Notes under the pieces: generated by a model | Database searches by the model: none | Seen by the model: the letters and a program-made list of their open reading frames with translations, nothing else | What the model was told of the DNA's origin: nothing | From: Torulaspora globosa | Lineage: Eukaryota > Ascomycota > Saccharomycetes > Saccharomycetales > Saccharomycetaceae | Assembly (NCBI RefSeq): GCF_014133895.1 | Contig: NC_050728.1 | Span: forward strand, 434,001-498,000 | Length of the DNA: 64,000 nucleotides | Direction of reading: 5' to 3' | Shown: positions 36,682-47,205 of the stretch, one piece after another | Layout of the letters: each line of letters begins with the position of its first letter | Position numbering within the stretch: the stretch's first letter is position 1 | Position numbers and translations under genes: made by a program

Positions 36682-37785
36682 AAGCATGATTGGTGTAAAT
36701 CTATAAGCTGGAAAATTTAGCTTGCCTAGTCACATAAATGGTTATGAAAGATATGTAATGGTAAGCCGGATTGCATAACAAATGCGCTGACGCTATAAAA
36801 GGTCAGAGTTGGGCGTCTTGGTAGCCATGGGCAACGAAGGCACTTCCTTTCTAGAAGCCGAAGTCTTTTTCCTATTTGGTTGCACAGGGAACTTGCCTGC
36901 TGAAAAAATTTCCGAATTTGTCGATTATTAATGCATCGAAAACCTCAGTCGATTCCACTTCTATGCTGGGATTGATTGTTTGAGCTGTTAGAAGTGTAGC
37001 AGAGCATTCATACTCATTATTGCTCTTCATCATAATACATGCATGCTAATTAACATGTAATACTCTGCTGCTACATCTATTCCTTTGATAATCGCAAAAA
37101 AGCGGCTTAGCATTGTCTAGCTCTCGGGCTCTTCTCATCAGGAAAAATATCGACATAGCGATCCAAAGGTTAAATAACTATGTCCTGGTTTGCTCATTTA
37201 TCAACAGACTCATTCGACGACCTTACCGCTGACGATCCCCAGCGCTTGTTTCATGAATGATAACTTCTGTTAGTATTAGCTCGATCGGTCCAATTTTCGA
37301 AGTCTCTCATCGTAAACAAACCAGACAGATCGGTTGGAAAGTAAATCCGGCGGTGTTAGTGTTGCGGCTTCTCTCTCCTACAGCAGTTTGGTTCTGCCTC
37401 TCATATTTTCCCATGCAAGTCAGCTCGATGTGGTGCGTCGCATCGAGGCTAGTTTCTTGACTAAGGGCATTGAAAACCTGACAAGCGAGTGACACTACGA
37501 AATTTCCAGTTTTCAGGCTAGGATTGATTGACCTCCTCTTTCTCATAGTATGGACATCTTTAATTAAGTCTTTGCTAGATCTCGTTCATAGTTATTCAGC
37601 GCAGCAACACGAAATGCCTTTAGTTAACTCCCATCTAGGGACCAAAGGCTAACGGGGCCTGCAGCAGGCAGAATAATCGTTCAGAGACGGGCAAATCACC
37701 GAGTTAGAGTATAATTGGACTGTTCCATTCTTCTGGAAACAAACGGTATAAATTCTCTTTGGTTATAGGTACAGGAGCTAATAAT
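36682..37785 (+). other. NST1-RHO2 intergenic region, 1.1 kb
   Basis: This is the longest gene-free stretch. It contains a consensus TATA (TATAAAAG, 36794-36801), a 34-codon ATG frame just after it (36827-36931), and a stem AGCAGAG/CTCTGCT (36998-37004 and 37063-37069) followed by GCT-ACA, resembling an H/ACA 3' hairpin. An SCB-like CACGAAA lies at 37608-37614, 170 bp before RHO2. RHO2 should not need this much DNA, so a small RNA or short gene near 36830-37080 is possible. I see no proof. Confidence 0.4.
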
Positions 37786-38361
37786 ATGTCTGAAAATTCC
37801 GTCAGAAGGAAACTAGTCATAATTGGCGACGGTGCTTGCGGTAAGACGTCCCTTCTGTATGTGTTCACATTAGGGAAATTTCCCAAAGAATACCACCCTA
37901 CCGTTTTCGAGAATTATGTCACGGATTGCAGAGTTGATGGCATCAAAGTGTCACTCACGTTGTGGGACACAGCTGGACAGGAGGAATATGAACGATTACG
38001 TCCCTTTTCGTATTCAAAAGCCGATATAATACTGATAGGATTTGCTGTTAATGATCCGGAGTCCTTATTAAATGCTAGAACCAAATGGGCGGAAGAGGCA
38101 CTACGATATTGCCCTGATGTCCCCATAATACTTGTCGGACTCAAGAAAGATCTTAGAAACGCCTCGGAAGATAACTCAAAGGCAGAGGAATTCGTGCGTC
38201 CGGAGGACGCCCAGCAAATGGCCAAGCAGATAGGTGCCAAAAAATACCTGGAGTGCAGCGCTCTCACCGGAGAAGGAGTTGACGATGTTTTCGAGCTAGC
38301 AACAAGGACCAGCTTGCTGGTGAACAAGGAACCCGGTCGACAGTGCTGCCTCATCGCTTAA
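37786..38361 (+). CDS. RHO2: Rho2, Rho-family GTPase of cell-wall integrity and polarity
   Basis: Rho2 is a plasma-membrane small GTPase acting with Rho1 and Rom/Sac7 regulators in actin polarity and wall synthesis. ATG 37786 gives MSENSVRRKLVIIGDGACGKTSLLYVF, matching the S. cerevisiae start; a TTG 9 codons upstream is ignored. The 191 residues (S. cerevisiae 192) include WDTAGQEEYERLRPFSYSKAD, a modified N/TKxD motif VGLKKDL, and the CAAX box CLIA preceded by Cys for prenylation plus palmitoylation. Confidence 0.96.
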   Translation: MSENSVRRKLVIIGDGACGKTSLLYVFTLGKFPKEYHPTVFENYVTDCRVDGIKVSLTLWDTAGQEEYERLRPFSYSKADIILIGFAVNDPESLLNARTKWAEEALRYCPDVPIILVGLKKDLRNASEDNSKAEEFVRPEDAQQMAKQIGAKKYLECSALTGEGVDDVFELATRTSLLVNKEPGRQCCLIA

Positions 38362-38484
38362 AGATATAGAACTTCAAATAATGAACTGCAGTTCGACTAA
38401 TAAACTTCGCTCTTGCGATACGTGCTCAATGCAAGCAAAGTGTCTCAGGCAACTGTTGCCTGATGAACTTCCAGCTGTATTGGT

Positions 38485-38489
38485 AAAAA
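38485..38489 (-). terminator. Pol III terminator of tRNA-Asn
   Basis: A T5 tract on the minus strand begins 5 nt after the tRNA 3' end, the normal position for RNA polymerase III termination. Confidence 0.85.
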
Positions 38490-38493
38490 TAAT

Positions 38494-38567
38494 CGACCCC
38501 GGTGAGGATTGAACTCACGATCTTGCGATTAACAGTCGCACGCCTTAACCAGCTTGGCCACGGAGTC
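38494..38567 (-). tRNA. tRNA-Asn (GTT)
   Basis: A 74-nt cloverleaf without intron. The acceptor stem pairs GACTCCG with CGGGGTC, discriminator G. The D arm has TGGCCAAGCTGGTTAAGG (A box). Anticodon GTT lies at 38531-38533 in loop CTGTTAA, and the T arm carries GTTCAATCC (B box). It is almost identical to S. cerevisiae tRNA-Asn(GUU), which also has a copy between RHO2 and TOP2, so the position is conserved. Confidence 0.97.
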
Positions 38568-38736
38568 GGTTTTTCGGTAAAAAATTAGAGTTAATTTTTA
38601 TCCATGTCGCACCATGGTGATCAGCCCCAACAACTCGGCGCCACTGAGTACAAGGTTGATGCTAGGCTAGCGGGTAGTAAGCGGCTTCTAATGCGATAGC
38701 CATCCTCCCAACTACAGTATTTAGGGTGTCCCATTC

Positions 38737-38742
38737 ACGCGT
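38737..38742. promoter_or_regulatory. MCB element upstream of TOP2
   Basis: A single ACGCGT lies 467 bp before the TOP2 ATG. It is distant and single, so its role is uncertain. Confidence 0.35.
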
Positions 38743-39101
38743 CAGTTCCAGTTACGTGTAATCGTGTTGGTGTAGAGAAACTGTATGACTTGGAAAGCAC
38801 TCATTGGGGAACTGGTGTGACTGAAATCAATAGTTGGCACCCATCTTTCCGTCAGTATATTCCTGTCACTTTTGTTCCCTAATCACTTCAGTGCGTCCCG
38901 CAAGCTGTTACTGCAATCTCTCCTGATGTTCTGCGTCAGCTTATCGATGATTCGTCAAGACCTTACAGGCATCAGCACTCTATGTTTGCTCTGGCGGAAA
39001 GAATAGGGCAAAGCAGAGAGAGAGGAAGATTTAGACCGTCTTTTTATATTTCGATCGATTTGCTAGATGATATGTTTGAAACGCTTTTCGCAGGTTCATC
39101 G

Positions 39102-39153
39102 GTAAACAAGACGCGGTTGATGATACTCCTACACTTTAAAACACGTAAACAAA
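39102..39153 (+). promoter_or_regulatory. Paired forkhead (Fkh1/2) sites upstream of TOP2
   Basis: GTAAACAA occurs at 39102-39109 and 39145-39152 on the same strand, 43 bp apart and 57-107 bp before the TOP2 ATG. Both match the Fkh1/Fkh2 consensus RYMAAYA. TOP2 is cell-cycle expressed in S. cerevisiae, so forkhead control in S/G2 is reasonable but inferred. Confidence 0.6.
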
Positions 39154-39208
39154 GCTAAAATCTTGATTTCTGAGCAACTAAGACGGTTTGAGACTAGCTG
39201 AGCTTCTC

Positions 39209-42200
39209 ATGACAGTCGAGGTGAAGTCTGCCTCCGAGAGGTACCAGAAGATTTCACAATTAGAACATATTCTAAAGAGACCTGACACGTATATTGGGTC
39301 GGTGGAGTCTCAGGAGCAGCAGCAATGGGTCCATGATGAAGAAGCCGATCAGATGATCGAGAAGACAGTACAGATTGTGCCGGGCTTGTATAAGATTTTC
39401 GACGAGATTCTGGTTAACGCTGCCGACAACAAGGTTCGAGATCCCTCAATGAAGAAGATCGAAGTCAACATCCAGCAAGAAGAGAATTTTATCGAGATTA
39501 AAAACGATGGAAAAGGTATTCCTATCGAGATCCATGAAAAGGAAAAGATATATATTCCCGAATTGATCTTCGGCCATTTGCTAACGTCGTCGAACTATGA
39601 CGATAACGAAAAAAAGGTAACTGGTGGAAGAAACGGTTATGGGGCAAAGCTTTGTAACATCTTTTCGACCGAATTTATACTGGAGACAGCCGATCCTGTG
39701 ATCGGCAAGAAGTACGCTCAAAAATGGGAAAACAATATGGGCACTTGTAACCCACCTAAGATAACTTCCTATAAGAAAGGGCCTTCTTATACAAAAGTCT
39801 CCTTCCGGCCAGATCTTAAAAGATTTGGGATGGAGAGGCTTGATGATGACATAATCGGTGTGTTACGACGTCGTGTTTACGACATTAATGGGTCAGTTCG
39901 GGACATCAGCGTGTATTTGAATGGTAAGTGTCTGAAGATAAGAAACTTCAAAAACTATGTGGAGCTGTACATTAAGTCTCTCGAGAAAAGACGCTTAGCG
40001 AAAACCAGCGAATCAAGCGATGAACAGATGAAAATGCCAACCATTTTGTATGAGCGAGTTAATAACTGTTGGGAAATAGCGTTTGCTGTCTCAGATATAT
40101 CATTTCAGCAAATCTCGTTTGTTAACTCGATTGCGACTACTTCAGGGGGCACCCATATCAACTACATCACTGACCAAATAATTAAGAAGGTTTCTGAACT
40201 TCTTAAAAAGCAGAAGAAATCGATTAAACCATTTCAGATCAAGAATCATCTGTTTCTCTTCGTCAATTGTCTAATCGAGAATCCCGCATTTACATCTCAG
40301 ACGAAAGAGCAATTGACCACTAGAGTAAGAGACTTTGGATCTCGTTGCGAAGTTTCTGATGATTACATCAAAAAAATCATGCGGACTGATCTGCAAGCTA
40401 GAATTCTAGAGATAGCTACTGAAAATGAAAACAATGCCTTAAAAAAATCAGACGGCTCTCGTAAAAATAGAATCACAGATTATCCCAAACTAGAGGACGC
40501 CAATAAGGCCGGTACAAAAGATGGTCACAAGTGCACTCTTGTCTTGACAGAGGGAGATTCAGCTTTGTCGCTGGCTGTTGCAGGGTTATCCGTTGTCGGT
40601 AGGGATTACTACGGTTGCTATCCATTAAAAGGGAAGATATTGAATGTTCGGGAAGCTACGGCGGATCAGATTTTAAAAAATGCTGAGATTCAAGCAATAA
40701 AAAAGATTATGGGTCTGCAGCATCGGAAAAGATATGAAAATACTAGCTCTTTGAGGTACGGTCATCTGATGATCATGACAGACCAAGATCACGATGGTTC
40801 GCATATCAAAGGTTTGATAATAAACTTTCTGGACAGCTCTTTTCCGGGTCTTCTGGATATTCCAGGTTTCCTTGTCGAATTCATCACACCTATTGTAAAG
40901 GTCACAATCACAAGGCCCCGGAAGGAAGTTATATCTTTCTACAACATGCCAGATTACGAAAAATGGAGAGCAGAGGAATCCCATAGGTATACTTGGAAGC
41001 AGAAGTATTACAAAGGTCTGGGAACATCTTCAAGTCAAGAGGTTCGTGCTTACTTCTCTGATCTAGATCGACATCTCAAGAAGTTTCATGCTCTAGAATC
41101 TGGAGATAAGGAACTCATAGAGTTGGCTTTTGCTAAGAAAAAAGCTGACGATCGAAAGGAGTGGCTAAGGCAGTATGAACCTGGAACAGTGTTGGATCCG
41201 CAACTGACAGAAATTCCGATCAGTGATTTCATTAACAAGGAGCTAATTTTGTTTTCGCTAGCCGATAATATAAGATCTATTCCAAACGTTTTGGATGGTT
41301 TCAAGCCTGGTCAAAGAAAAGTCCTTTTCGGCGTCTTCAAGCGTAAGATGCAGACAGATATCAAAGTGGCCCAACTTGCTGCTTATGTTGCCGAACAAAC
41401 TGCTTATCATCATGGTGAGCCAGCTCTAGCTCAAACGATCGTGGGTCTAGCACAAAACTTTGTCGGATCTAACAATATCAATTTGCTTAAACCTAATGGT
41501 GCTTTCGGTACCAGAGCTACCGGTGGTAAAGATGCGGCCGCAGCCAGATATCTTTATACAGAACTGAGTAAGATTACGAAGAAGATCTTTCATCCTTCTG
41601 ATGATCCATTATACCAGTATGTTCAGGAGGATGAGGCTACTGTGGAGCCGGTATGGTATCTTCCTATCATACCGATGGTGTTGGTAAATGGAGCAGAAGG
41701 TATTGGAACTGGTTGGAGCACCAATATTCCTCCCTTCAATCCGGTGGACATTGTGAAGAACTTGAAACACTTAATGAATAAAGAACCGCTCGAAGAAATG
41801 CACCCATGGTACAAAGGCTGGGGAGGAACGTTAGAGAAGCTTGATTCTCAGAGATATCGTATGTACGGGAAGATCGAGCAGATAGGAGAAACGACCCTGC
41901 AGATCACCGAGCTACCAGCAAGAACTTGGACCTCAACTATAAAGGAATACTTGCTACTAGGCTTGAGTGGCAATCAGAAGACTAAACCGTGGATCAAAGA
42001 TATGGAAGAGCAGCACGGAGATACTATCAAATTCATCATCGAACTTACGCAGGAAGAAATGGAGAAAACGAGGAAAATAGGATTCTACGAGAGGTTTAAA
42101 CTAACTTCCTCTATTAGCCTTAGCAACATGGTTGCCTTCAGTCCACAAAATAAAATTAAAAAATATGAGAGTGTCGCAGAAATTCTCGAGGAGTTCTTCC

Positions 42201-43381
42201 ATGTCAGGTTAGAGTACTACCAGAAGCGTAAAGATTTTATGGCCAACAGGCTGCAATGGGAAGTTGAGAAGTTTTCGCATCAAGTTCGATTCATTAAAAT
42301 GATTATTGAAAAGGAGCTCACAGTGACAAACAAACCGCATAAACTTATCATTTCCGAGCTGGAATCGCTTGGCTTTCCTAGAATTAATAAAGAGGGGAAG
42401 CCTTCTTACGGTAAGCCCGACGAGCAGATCAAAGAAATTGCTGATGATGAGTTAACTGAAGAAGCGGACGACGAGGCTGTAGCAGCCGGCAGCGACATCA
42501 ATAACGGACCAGAAGAGGTATACGGTTCCTACGAATATCTGCTTGGTATGCGAATTTGGTCCTTGACGAAGGAAAGATACGAAAAGCTCTTAAAGCAAAA
42601 ACAGGAGAAGCAAGTGGAACTGGAAATACTATTGAAGCTTTCAGCACAACAGCTATGGGAAAATGATTTAGATGAATTTGCAGCTGCCTATGACGAATTT
42701 TTGGCTCTCGACGAAGAAATGCGTCGCGGTGATGTGGCCCCCGCCAGCGGCAAGACAAAGGGCAAGCGTAAGAGAAATGCGGCAAAGGACGATGACGATT
42801 ACAACCCGGGAAAGAAACCCAAGAAGGCCAAAAAGCCCATCAGCAAGGTAAAGGAAGATACCGCTTTCCAGAAAATCGTCCTTGAACCGAAGGTAATACA
42901 AAAACCGAAGCAAGTCAAAGTAAAAGCAGAGGGAAAGTCTCAGTCACCAACGCCATCTTTTGATAAGACGAACCAAATCGAAGCCAACGGTAAGCAGCCA
43001 ACCATTTTTGACGCAATTGTCAAGTCTGAGACAAAGAGCAAAGACAGCCAGATCAGTGCATTTTCCTCAAAGTTTAAAGAATTAAGCGACTCTTTCGATG
43101 CCGTAACAGACACCACTCCATCTGAAGGTGCTCCTAGGAAGCAAAAAGCAACCCAATCCAAAAGCAAATCACCCAAGAGTGCTGCAACGTCCCATGAAAG
43201 CGATTCTGCTCATTCTGACAGCGATGAACCAATACCGATCAAGAGATCGCCAAGAGCTGCAAGGTCCAGACGAGCTCCCAAAGTTGCTGCTCCAGATCTC
43301 ATCGAACTGTCGGACGATAGCTTTGTAGAAGCGAACGATGATGAGGGCTCAGACGAATCTTTCCATGACGAGGATGAATGA
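39209..43381 (+). CDS. TOP2: DNA topoisomerase II
   Basis: Top2 passes one duplex through another with ATP to untangle chromosomes. The product has 1390 residues (S. cerevisiae 1428) from ATG 39209; a TTG upstream is ignored. The GHKL ATPase shows KNDGKGIPIEIH and TGGRNGYGAKLCNIF. The TOPRIM metal sites are EGDSAL and DQDHDGSHIKG. The cleavage domain has FGTRATGGKDAAAARYLYTEL with catalytic Tyr781. The C-terminal ~220 residues are Lys/Ser/Asp-rich, disordered and poorly conserved, with basic nuclear-localisation-type clusters (KTKGKRKRN, PGKKPKKAKKP). Confidence 0.98.
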   Translation: MTVEVKSASERYQKISQLEHILKRPDTYIGSVESQEQQQWVHDEEADQMIEKTVQIVPGLYKIFDEILVNAADNKVRDPSMKKIEVNIQQEENFIEIKNDGKGIPIEIHEKEKIYIPELIFGHLLTSSNYDDNEKKVTGGRNGYGAKLCNIFSTEFILETADPVIGKKYAQKWENNMGTCNPPKITSYKKGPSYTKVSFRPDLKRFGMERLDDDIIGVLRRRVYDINGSVRDISVYLNGKCLKIRNFKNYVELYIKSLEKRRLAKTSESSDEQMKMPTILYERVNNCWEIAFAVSDISFQQISFVNSIATTSGGTHINYITDQIIKKVSELLKKQKKSIKPFQIKNHLFLFVNCLIENPAFTSQTKEQLTTRVRDFGSRCEVSDDYIKKIMRTDLQARILEIATENENNALKKSDGSRKNRITDYPKLEDANKAGTKDGHKCTLVLTEGDSALSLAVAGLSVVGRDYYGCYPLKGKILNVREATADQILKNAEIQAIKKIMGLQHRKRYENTSSLRYGHLMIMTDQDHDGSHIKGLIINFLDSSFPGLLDIPGFLVEFITPIVKVTITRPRKEVISFYNMPDYEKWRAEESHRYTWKQKYYKGLGTSSSQEVRAYFSDLDRHLKKFHALESGDKELIELAFAKKKADDRKEWLRQYEPGTVLDPQLTEIPISDFINKELILFSLADNIRSIPNVLDGFKPGQRKVLFGVFKRKMQTDIKVAQLAAYVAEQTAYHHGEPALAQTIVGLAQNFVGSNNINLLKPNGAFGTRATGGKDAAAARYLYTELSKITKKIFHPSDDPLYQYVQEDEATVEPVWYLPIIPMVLVNGAEGIGTGWSTNIPPFNPVDIVKNLKHLMNKEPLEEMHPWYKGWGGTLEKLDSQRYRMYGKIEQIGETTLQITELPARTWTSTIKEYLLLGLSGNQKTKPWIKDMEEQHGDTIKFIIELTQEEMEKTRKIGFYERFKLTSSISLSNMVAFSPQNKIKKYESVAEILEEFFHVRLEYYQKRKDFMANRLQWEVEKFSHQVRFIKMIIEKELTVTNKPHKLIISELESLGFPRINKEGKPSYGKPDEQIKEIADDELTEEADDEAVAAGSDINNGPEEVYGSYEYLLGMRIWSLTKERYEKLLKQKQEKQVELEILLKLSAQQLWENDLDEFAAAYDEFLALDEEMRRGDVAPASGKTKGKRKRNAAKDDDDYNPGKKPKKAKKPISKVKEDTAFQKIVLEPKVIQKPKQVKVKAEGKSQSPTPSFDKTNQIEANGKQPTIFDAIVKSETKSKDSQISAFSSKFKELSDSFDAVTDTTPSEGAPRKQKATQSKSKSPKSAATSHESDSAHSDSDEPIPIKRSPRAARSRRAPKVAAPDLIELSDDSFVEANDDEGSDESFHDEDE

Positions 43382-43674
43382 GACGCTTTGGGTCAGCAAA
43401 TAATTTCAGTTTTTTCAGCTTCTCTTTGCAGCGAAGCACTTTGCGAAGTTCTCTGCATGAAGGGGACATATCCCTTCAGATGCATGAAAAATGAAAAAAA
43501 AAACCAAATACTCTGAAGAACCCACTTCTGAAACCAAAAGGTAGGACCAACAAACGTTGAGAAGTTTCGTCAGATCATTGAAAAGCAGAGTAGTGGTGGT
43601 GGATTCAAAGTAGAGATTTCCCCGTTTACTAGCTTTATCTTCTTCGAGAAATACGAGTGAAGGGAGAATTTTCA

Positions 43675-46600
43675 ATGTCAGGTCAACTAACTGGAGGAGA
43701 AGTGATAGAGGAACCGAAGAAAGACCAAACGGCTACTCAGGATGGTATTGACAAGCTTGCCCCAATTAACTTGAAGGCAGATGAAGAGCATCGCGCGAGC
43801 AAGGACATTTCCCCCGAGAAGGCCGCGCACGTTGATAGTGGTGAATCGTCTAGGAAGCCTGTCAATCCATCGTATATCGGATGGAAGCAGATTGGTGGCT
43901 GGCAGGAAGACGATGCTTTAACGGAAGCGGATGAAATGCTTGATTTGAGTAAAGATACATATTTGAACAACGTGATTCCTGATCAGTTCTACGGGGATTG
44001 GTATCATCAACTCGGATTGATTGTTATTACTGGAATTCTGTCTTTTGGTATCGGGCACTTCAAATTCTCTTTTGCCCCAGTATTTTTCATCGGACTGGTG
44101 AGCGCTCTTCTGTATAGAACGTCAGCCATCAAGTACAGATCCCGAATCAGAGATCAATTGCAGAGAGAACTGACTGTGCAGAAAATTGAAGACGATTACG
44201 AGAGTCTGGAATGGCTGAATACGTTTCTGGACAAGTATTGGCCTAGACTGGAACCTGCGGTTTCCCAAATGATTGTGCAGCAGGTCAACGAGATGCTTGC
44301 TACCAATCCATCAATTCCTCCATTCATTAAAGCACTCTGGATTGATCAGTTTACCCTGGGTGTGAAACCACCAAGAATTGACACCGTCAAGACTTTCCAA
44401 AATACCGAGTCTGACATAGTTGTAATGGACTGGGGCGTCTCGTTCACGCCACATGTTTTGTGCGACATGAACGCTAAGCAGCTGAGAAATTACGTTAATC
44501 AGAAAGTTGTCGTGAAAGCTAAGCTCTTCGGGCTCACCATTCCCCTTCACGTTTCCAACTTTTCCTTGAGGGCAAATGTCAGAATTCGTTTCAAGCTCAT
44601 GACTCCATTTCCCCATGTGGAAACAATTAACATTCAGCTTTTGGATGTTCCTAACATAGACTTTATTGCACGCCCCCTAGGGGACTTCATATTCAACTGG
44701 GAAGTCATGTCTCTTCCAGGGTTGTTTCCCACTATTAGAAAACTCGCTCAGGTATACGCGGGACCTATGCTGCTGCCTCCTTTCTCTTTGCAGCTAAACA
44801 TTCCCCAGCTTCTTTCTGGTGCCGCTGTCGCAGCTGGTGTTCTGGAAATAACGGTAAAAAATGTTAAAGGTCTAAGTCGTTCCACCGGGCTGCTCGCTAA
44901 GTCTATCGATCCATATTTGGCATTCGAAGTTGGCGGGAAAGTTGTCGCCAAGACCAGAACTGTTAGAGATTCATTGAATCCCGTATGGGATGAAAGCTTA
45001 TACATTCTCGTGAATGCGTTTACTGATCCCTTTACGATCACCATTCTTGACAAGCGAGAAAGAATGAAGGATAAAGTTCTGGGTAGAATTGAACACAATT
45101 TGACATCGCTTCATGAGAAAAGTCATCAGAAGAACCTTAAAGCTAACTTTTTGAGAAACTCTAAACCAATTGGGACGCTTACATTTGATTTGCAATTTTT
45201 CCCTACTATTGAACCTAAGAAATTGCCAGACGGCACAGTAGAAGAGCAGCCAGAATTTAATACAGGTATCACGAAGATTACAATTGAGGAACTTGTTGGT
45301 CCAGGCTTTGCTAAGGAGAAACTTACAGGGTTTGTTGAGTTGTATCTAAATGCTAAACTAGTTTTGACAACAAGTAAAGCGTCTGGAAAGGATAGTTTGA
45401 TTTGGAACCAAGGCTATGAAGCAGTCATTTCTGACCGCCGTAAAGCAAGATGCAGGTTGGTCGTGAAGGATTCCAAGGGCGAGGTGGTCACGAAAACAGT
45501 GCAATCACTAAATGATCTCATTGATAGAACCCAGATTGATAAGAAAGCTATCCCACTCAGAGATAAACAGGCTGAATTGAAGGTCGCAGCTATTTGGAAA
45601 CCTGTTGATCTCGATGTGGGAACTAATGCAATTGGATATACGCCACCAGTTGGAGTTGTGAGAATTCTCTTGAACAAAGCTGAAGACTTAAAAAACTTGG
45701 AGAAAGTGGGCAAGATTGATCCCTATGCGAGAGTACTGGTAAATGGTATTCCACGAGCCAGAACAGAAGCCAAATCGCAAACTCTGAACCCAATATGGAA
45801 TCGGGCCGTCTATGTTGCAATCTCATCCACCAATCAAAAGCTCTCTATCGAAGTGATGGATGTGGAAACTGTTAAGAAGGATCGCTCTGTGGGATCATTT
45901 GACATCAAGCTTGATAACATGTTCCAGAAGGGACCTGACGACAGATACGTTGAGAAGGTCGATAACGAACCAAGGACAGGACGTTTAGTCTTCAAAAAGG
46001 GAACCAAAGGTACAGTGACCTACTATGTCTCATTCTATCCTGCTTTGCCTGTTCTAAGTTTGGAGGAAGTACAAGAGTTTGATCAATTGAAAGAGAGGAA
46101 GGCTATACTAGCTAAAAGGAAGACGGAGGAGTTGTCTAAGGAAGAGAAAGAGCAATTAAAGCAAGAGCAGATGGATATTGAGGATATTGAGACCATGTGC
46201 AGCAACAAGATGAAGCTTGATTTTAATGAGCTGTTGCAGTACAACGCTGGTATTTTCTCTTTATCAGTTTTCAGCGGAGAATTGCCTCAAGTTGGGCTTT
46301 ATGTTCAGGCCTTTTTTGATGGAAGCGGCGAACCTCGTTTTGTTAGTCCCAAAATACCTACCAGAAGTATCACTACTGGATGGACTGGTGATGTGATGAT
46401 CAAAGAGCTTGAATATTCAGTAGCTACTTTCAGAGTGACTAAAAATAAAAATGCAAACAAGGCGGAGGACTGCATTTGTGAAGTTGTAATACCAACTATA
46501 GAGCTGATCAAAAATTGTTACTTTAAGCCATCTATATTAACCTTATCAGGAGCTAATAGTGCCAAATTGATGATTCAAGCATCATGGTTTCCAATTGCCG

Positions 46601-47205
46601 TTTCAGAGCTTCCACAGGCAGATCTGATTACCAACTCTGGAGATCTGACTGTCACCGCTAAGAGCGCTGAACATCTAATTTCCGCAGACTTGAATGGCTA
46701 TTCCGATCCATTCCTCAAATTCTATTTAAACGATGATAAGGATCCAATCTTTAAGACACACCATCAAAGAAAGACATTGGATCCCGTTTGGAACCAGTCA
46801 GCAACCATAGTGATCCATAACCGAGTCAACGACTATCTGCGCATCAAGGTCATGGATTGGGACGCTGCAAACGCAGATGATTTGATTGGTAGAGCAGTTG
46901 TTCCCCTCTCAAAGATTGACCCAGAAAGCACAACTGAGCTGGATGTACCTGTCGTCGCCGAGGATGGAAGCGACGGTGGTGTGCTTCATTTATCATTCCA
47001 ATTTTCTCCAAGATATACGCTGAATGTTAAGAAGACCGAAAAAAAGGTCGGCGACATCGCACAAAAGGGATTAGGAACGGGTTTGAAGGTTGGTACCACT
47101 GTTGTTGGTGCCGGTTTTGGTACCATCGGTAAGCTCGGCCGGACGATGTTTGGCGGCAAGAAGAATCATTATGTGGCGCAAGGCGTGTACAATGCCGCTG
47201 TTTAA
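43675..47205 (+). CDS. Tricalbin (Tcb1/Tcb2 type), ER-plasma membrane tether
   Basis: Tricalbins anchor cortical ER to the plasma membrane and move lipids at contacts. The 1176-residue protein is close to S. cerevisiae Tcb1 (1186) and Tcb2 (1178) and is the likely single ancestor of that pair; its neighbours are TOP2, SNN1 (chr XIV side) and OST3 (chr XV side). An ER hairpin membrane anchor lies at about 105-150, an SMP lipid-transfer domain at about 175-375, and C2 domains start at about 385, 655 and 990. A degenerate C2 lies at about 525-640. ATG 43675 is preferred over the GTG at 43657. Confidence 0.95.
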   Translation: MSGQLTGGEVIEEPKKDQTATQDGIDKLAPINLKADEEHRASKDISPEKAAHVDSGESSRKPVNPSYIGWKQIGGWQEDDALTEADEMLDLSKDTYLNNVIPDQFYGDWYHQLGLIVITGILSFGIGHFKFSFAPVFFIGLVSALLYRTSAIKYRSRIRDQLQRELTVQKIEDDYESLEWLNTFLDKYWPRLEPAVSQMIVQQVNEMLATNPSIPPFIKALWIDQFTLGVKPPRIDTVKTFQNTESDIVVMDWGVSFTPHVLCDMNAKQLRNYVNQKVVVKAKLFGLTIPLHVSNFSLRANVRIRFKLMTPFPHVETINIQLLDVPNIDFIARPLGDFIFNWEVMSLPGLFPTIRKLAQVYAGPMLLPPFSLQLNIPQLLSGAAVAAGVLEITVKNVKGLSRSTGLLAKSIDPYLAFEVGGKVVAKTRTVRDSLNPVWDESLYILVNAFTDPFTITILDKRERMKDKVLGRIEHNLTSLHEKSHQKNLKANFLRNSKPIGTLTFDLQFFPTIEPKKLPDGTVEEQPEFNTGITKITIEELVGPGFAKEKLTGFVELYLNAKLVLTTSKASGKDSLIWNQGYEAVISDRRKARCRLVVKDSKGEVVTKTVQSLNDLIDRTQIDKKAIPLRDKQAELKVAAIWKPVDLDVGTNAIGYTPPVGVVRILLNKAEDLKNLEKVGKIDPYARVLVNGIPRARTEAKSQTLNPIWNRAVYVAISSTNQKLSIEVMDVETVKKDRSVGSFDIKLDNMFQKGPDDRYVEKVDNEPRTGRLVFKKGTKGTVTYYVSFYPALPVLSLEEVQEFDQLKERKAILAKRKTEELSKEEKEQLKQEQMDIEDIETMCSNKMKLDFNELLQYNAGIFSLSVFSGELPQVGLYVQAFFDGSGEPRFVSPKIPTRSITTGWTGDVMIKELEYSVATFRVTKNKNANKAEDCICEVVIPTIELIKNCYFKPSILTLSGANSAKLMIQASWFPIAVSELPQADLITNSGDLTVTAKSAEHLISADLNGYSDPFLKFYLNDDKDPIFKTHHQRKTLDPVWNQSATIVIHNRVNDYLRIKVMDWDAANADDLIGRAVVPLSKIDPESTTELDVPVVAEDGSDGGVLHLSFQFSPRYTLNVKKTEKKVGDIAQKGLGTGLKVGTTVVGAGFGTIGKLGRTMFGGKKNHYVAQGVYNAAV

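Larger units (their letters stand above)
38362..39208 (+). other. RHO2-TOP2 intergenic region
   Basis: Besides the tRNA-Asn gene it holds one MCB (38737-38742) and two forkhead-type sites (39102-39110, 39145-39153) before TOP2. I saw no LTR or solo-element ends near the tRNA. Confidence 0.6.

Noticed and set aside
36890..36935. TTTCCGAA near 36909 as a CDEIII element
   Set aside because: Flanks do not fit CDEIII, and neither a CDEI nor an AT-rich CDEII lies at the right distance.
38362..38800. Ty/LTR remnant near tRNA-Asn
   Set aside because: No terminal repeat, target duplication or retroelement-like frame was visible within several hundred bases.
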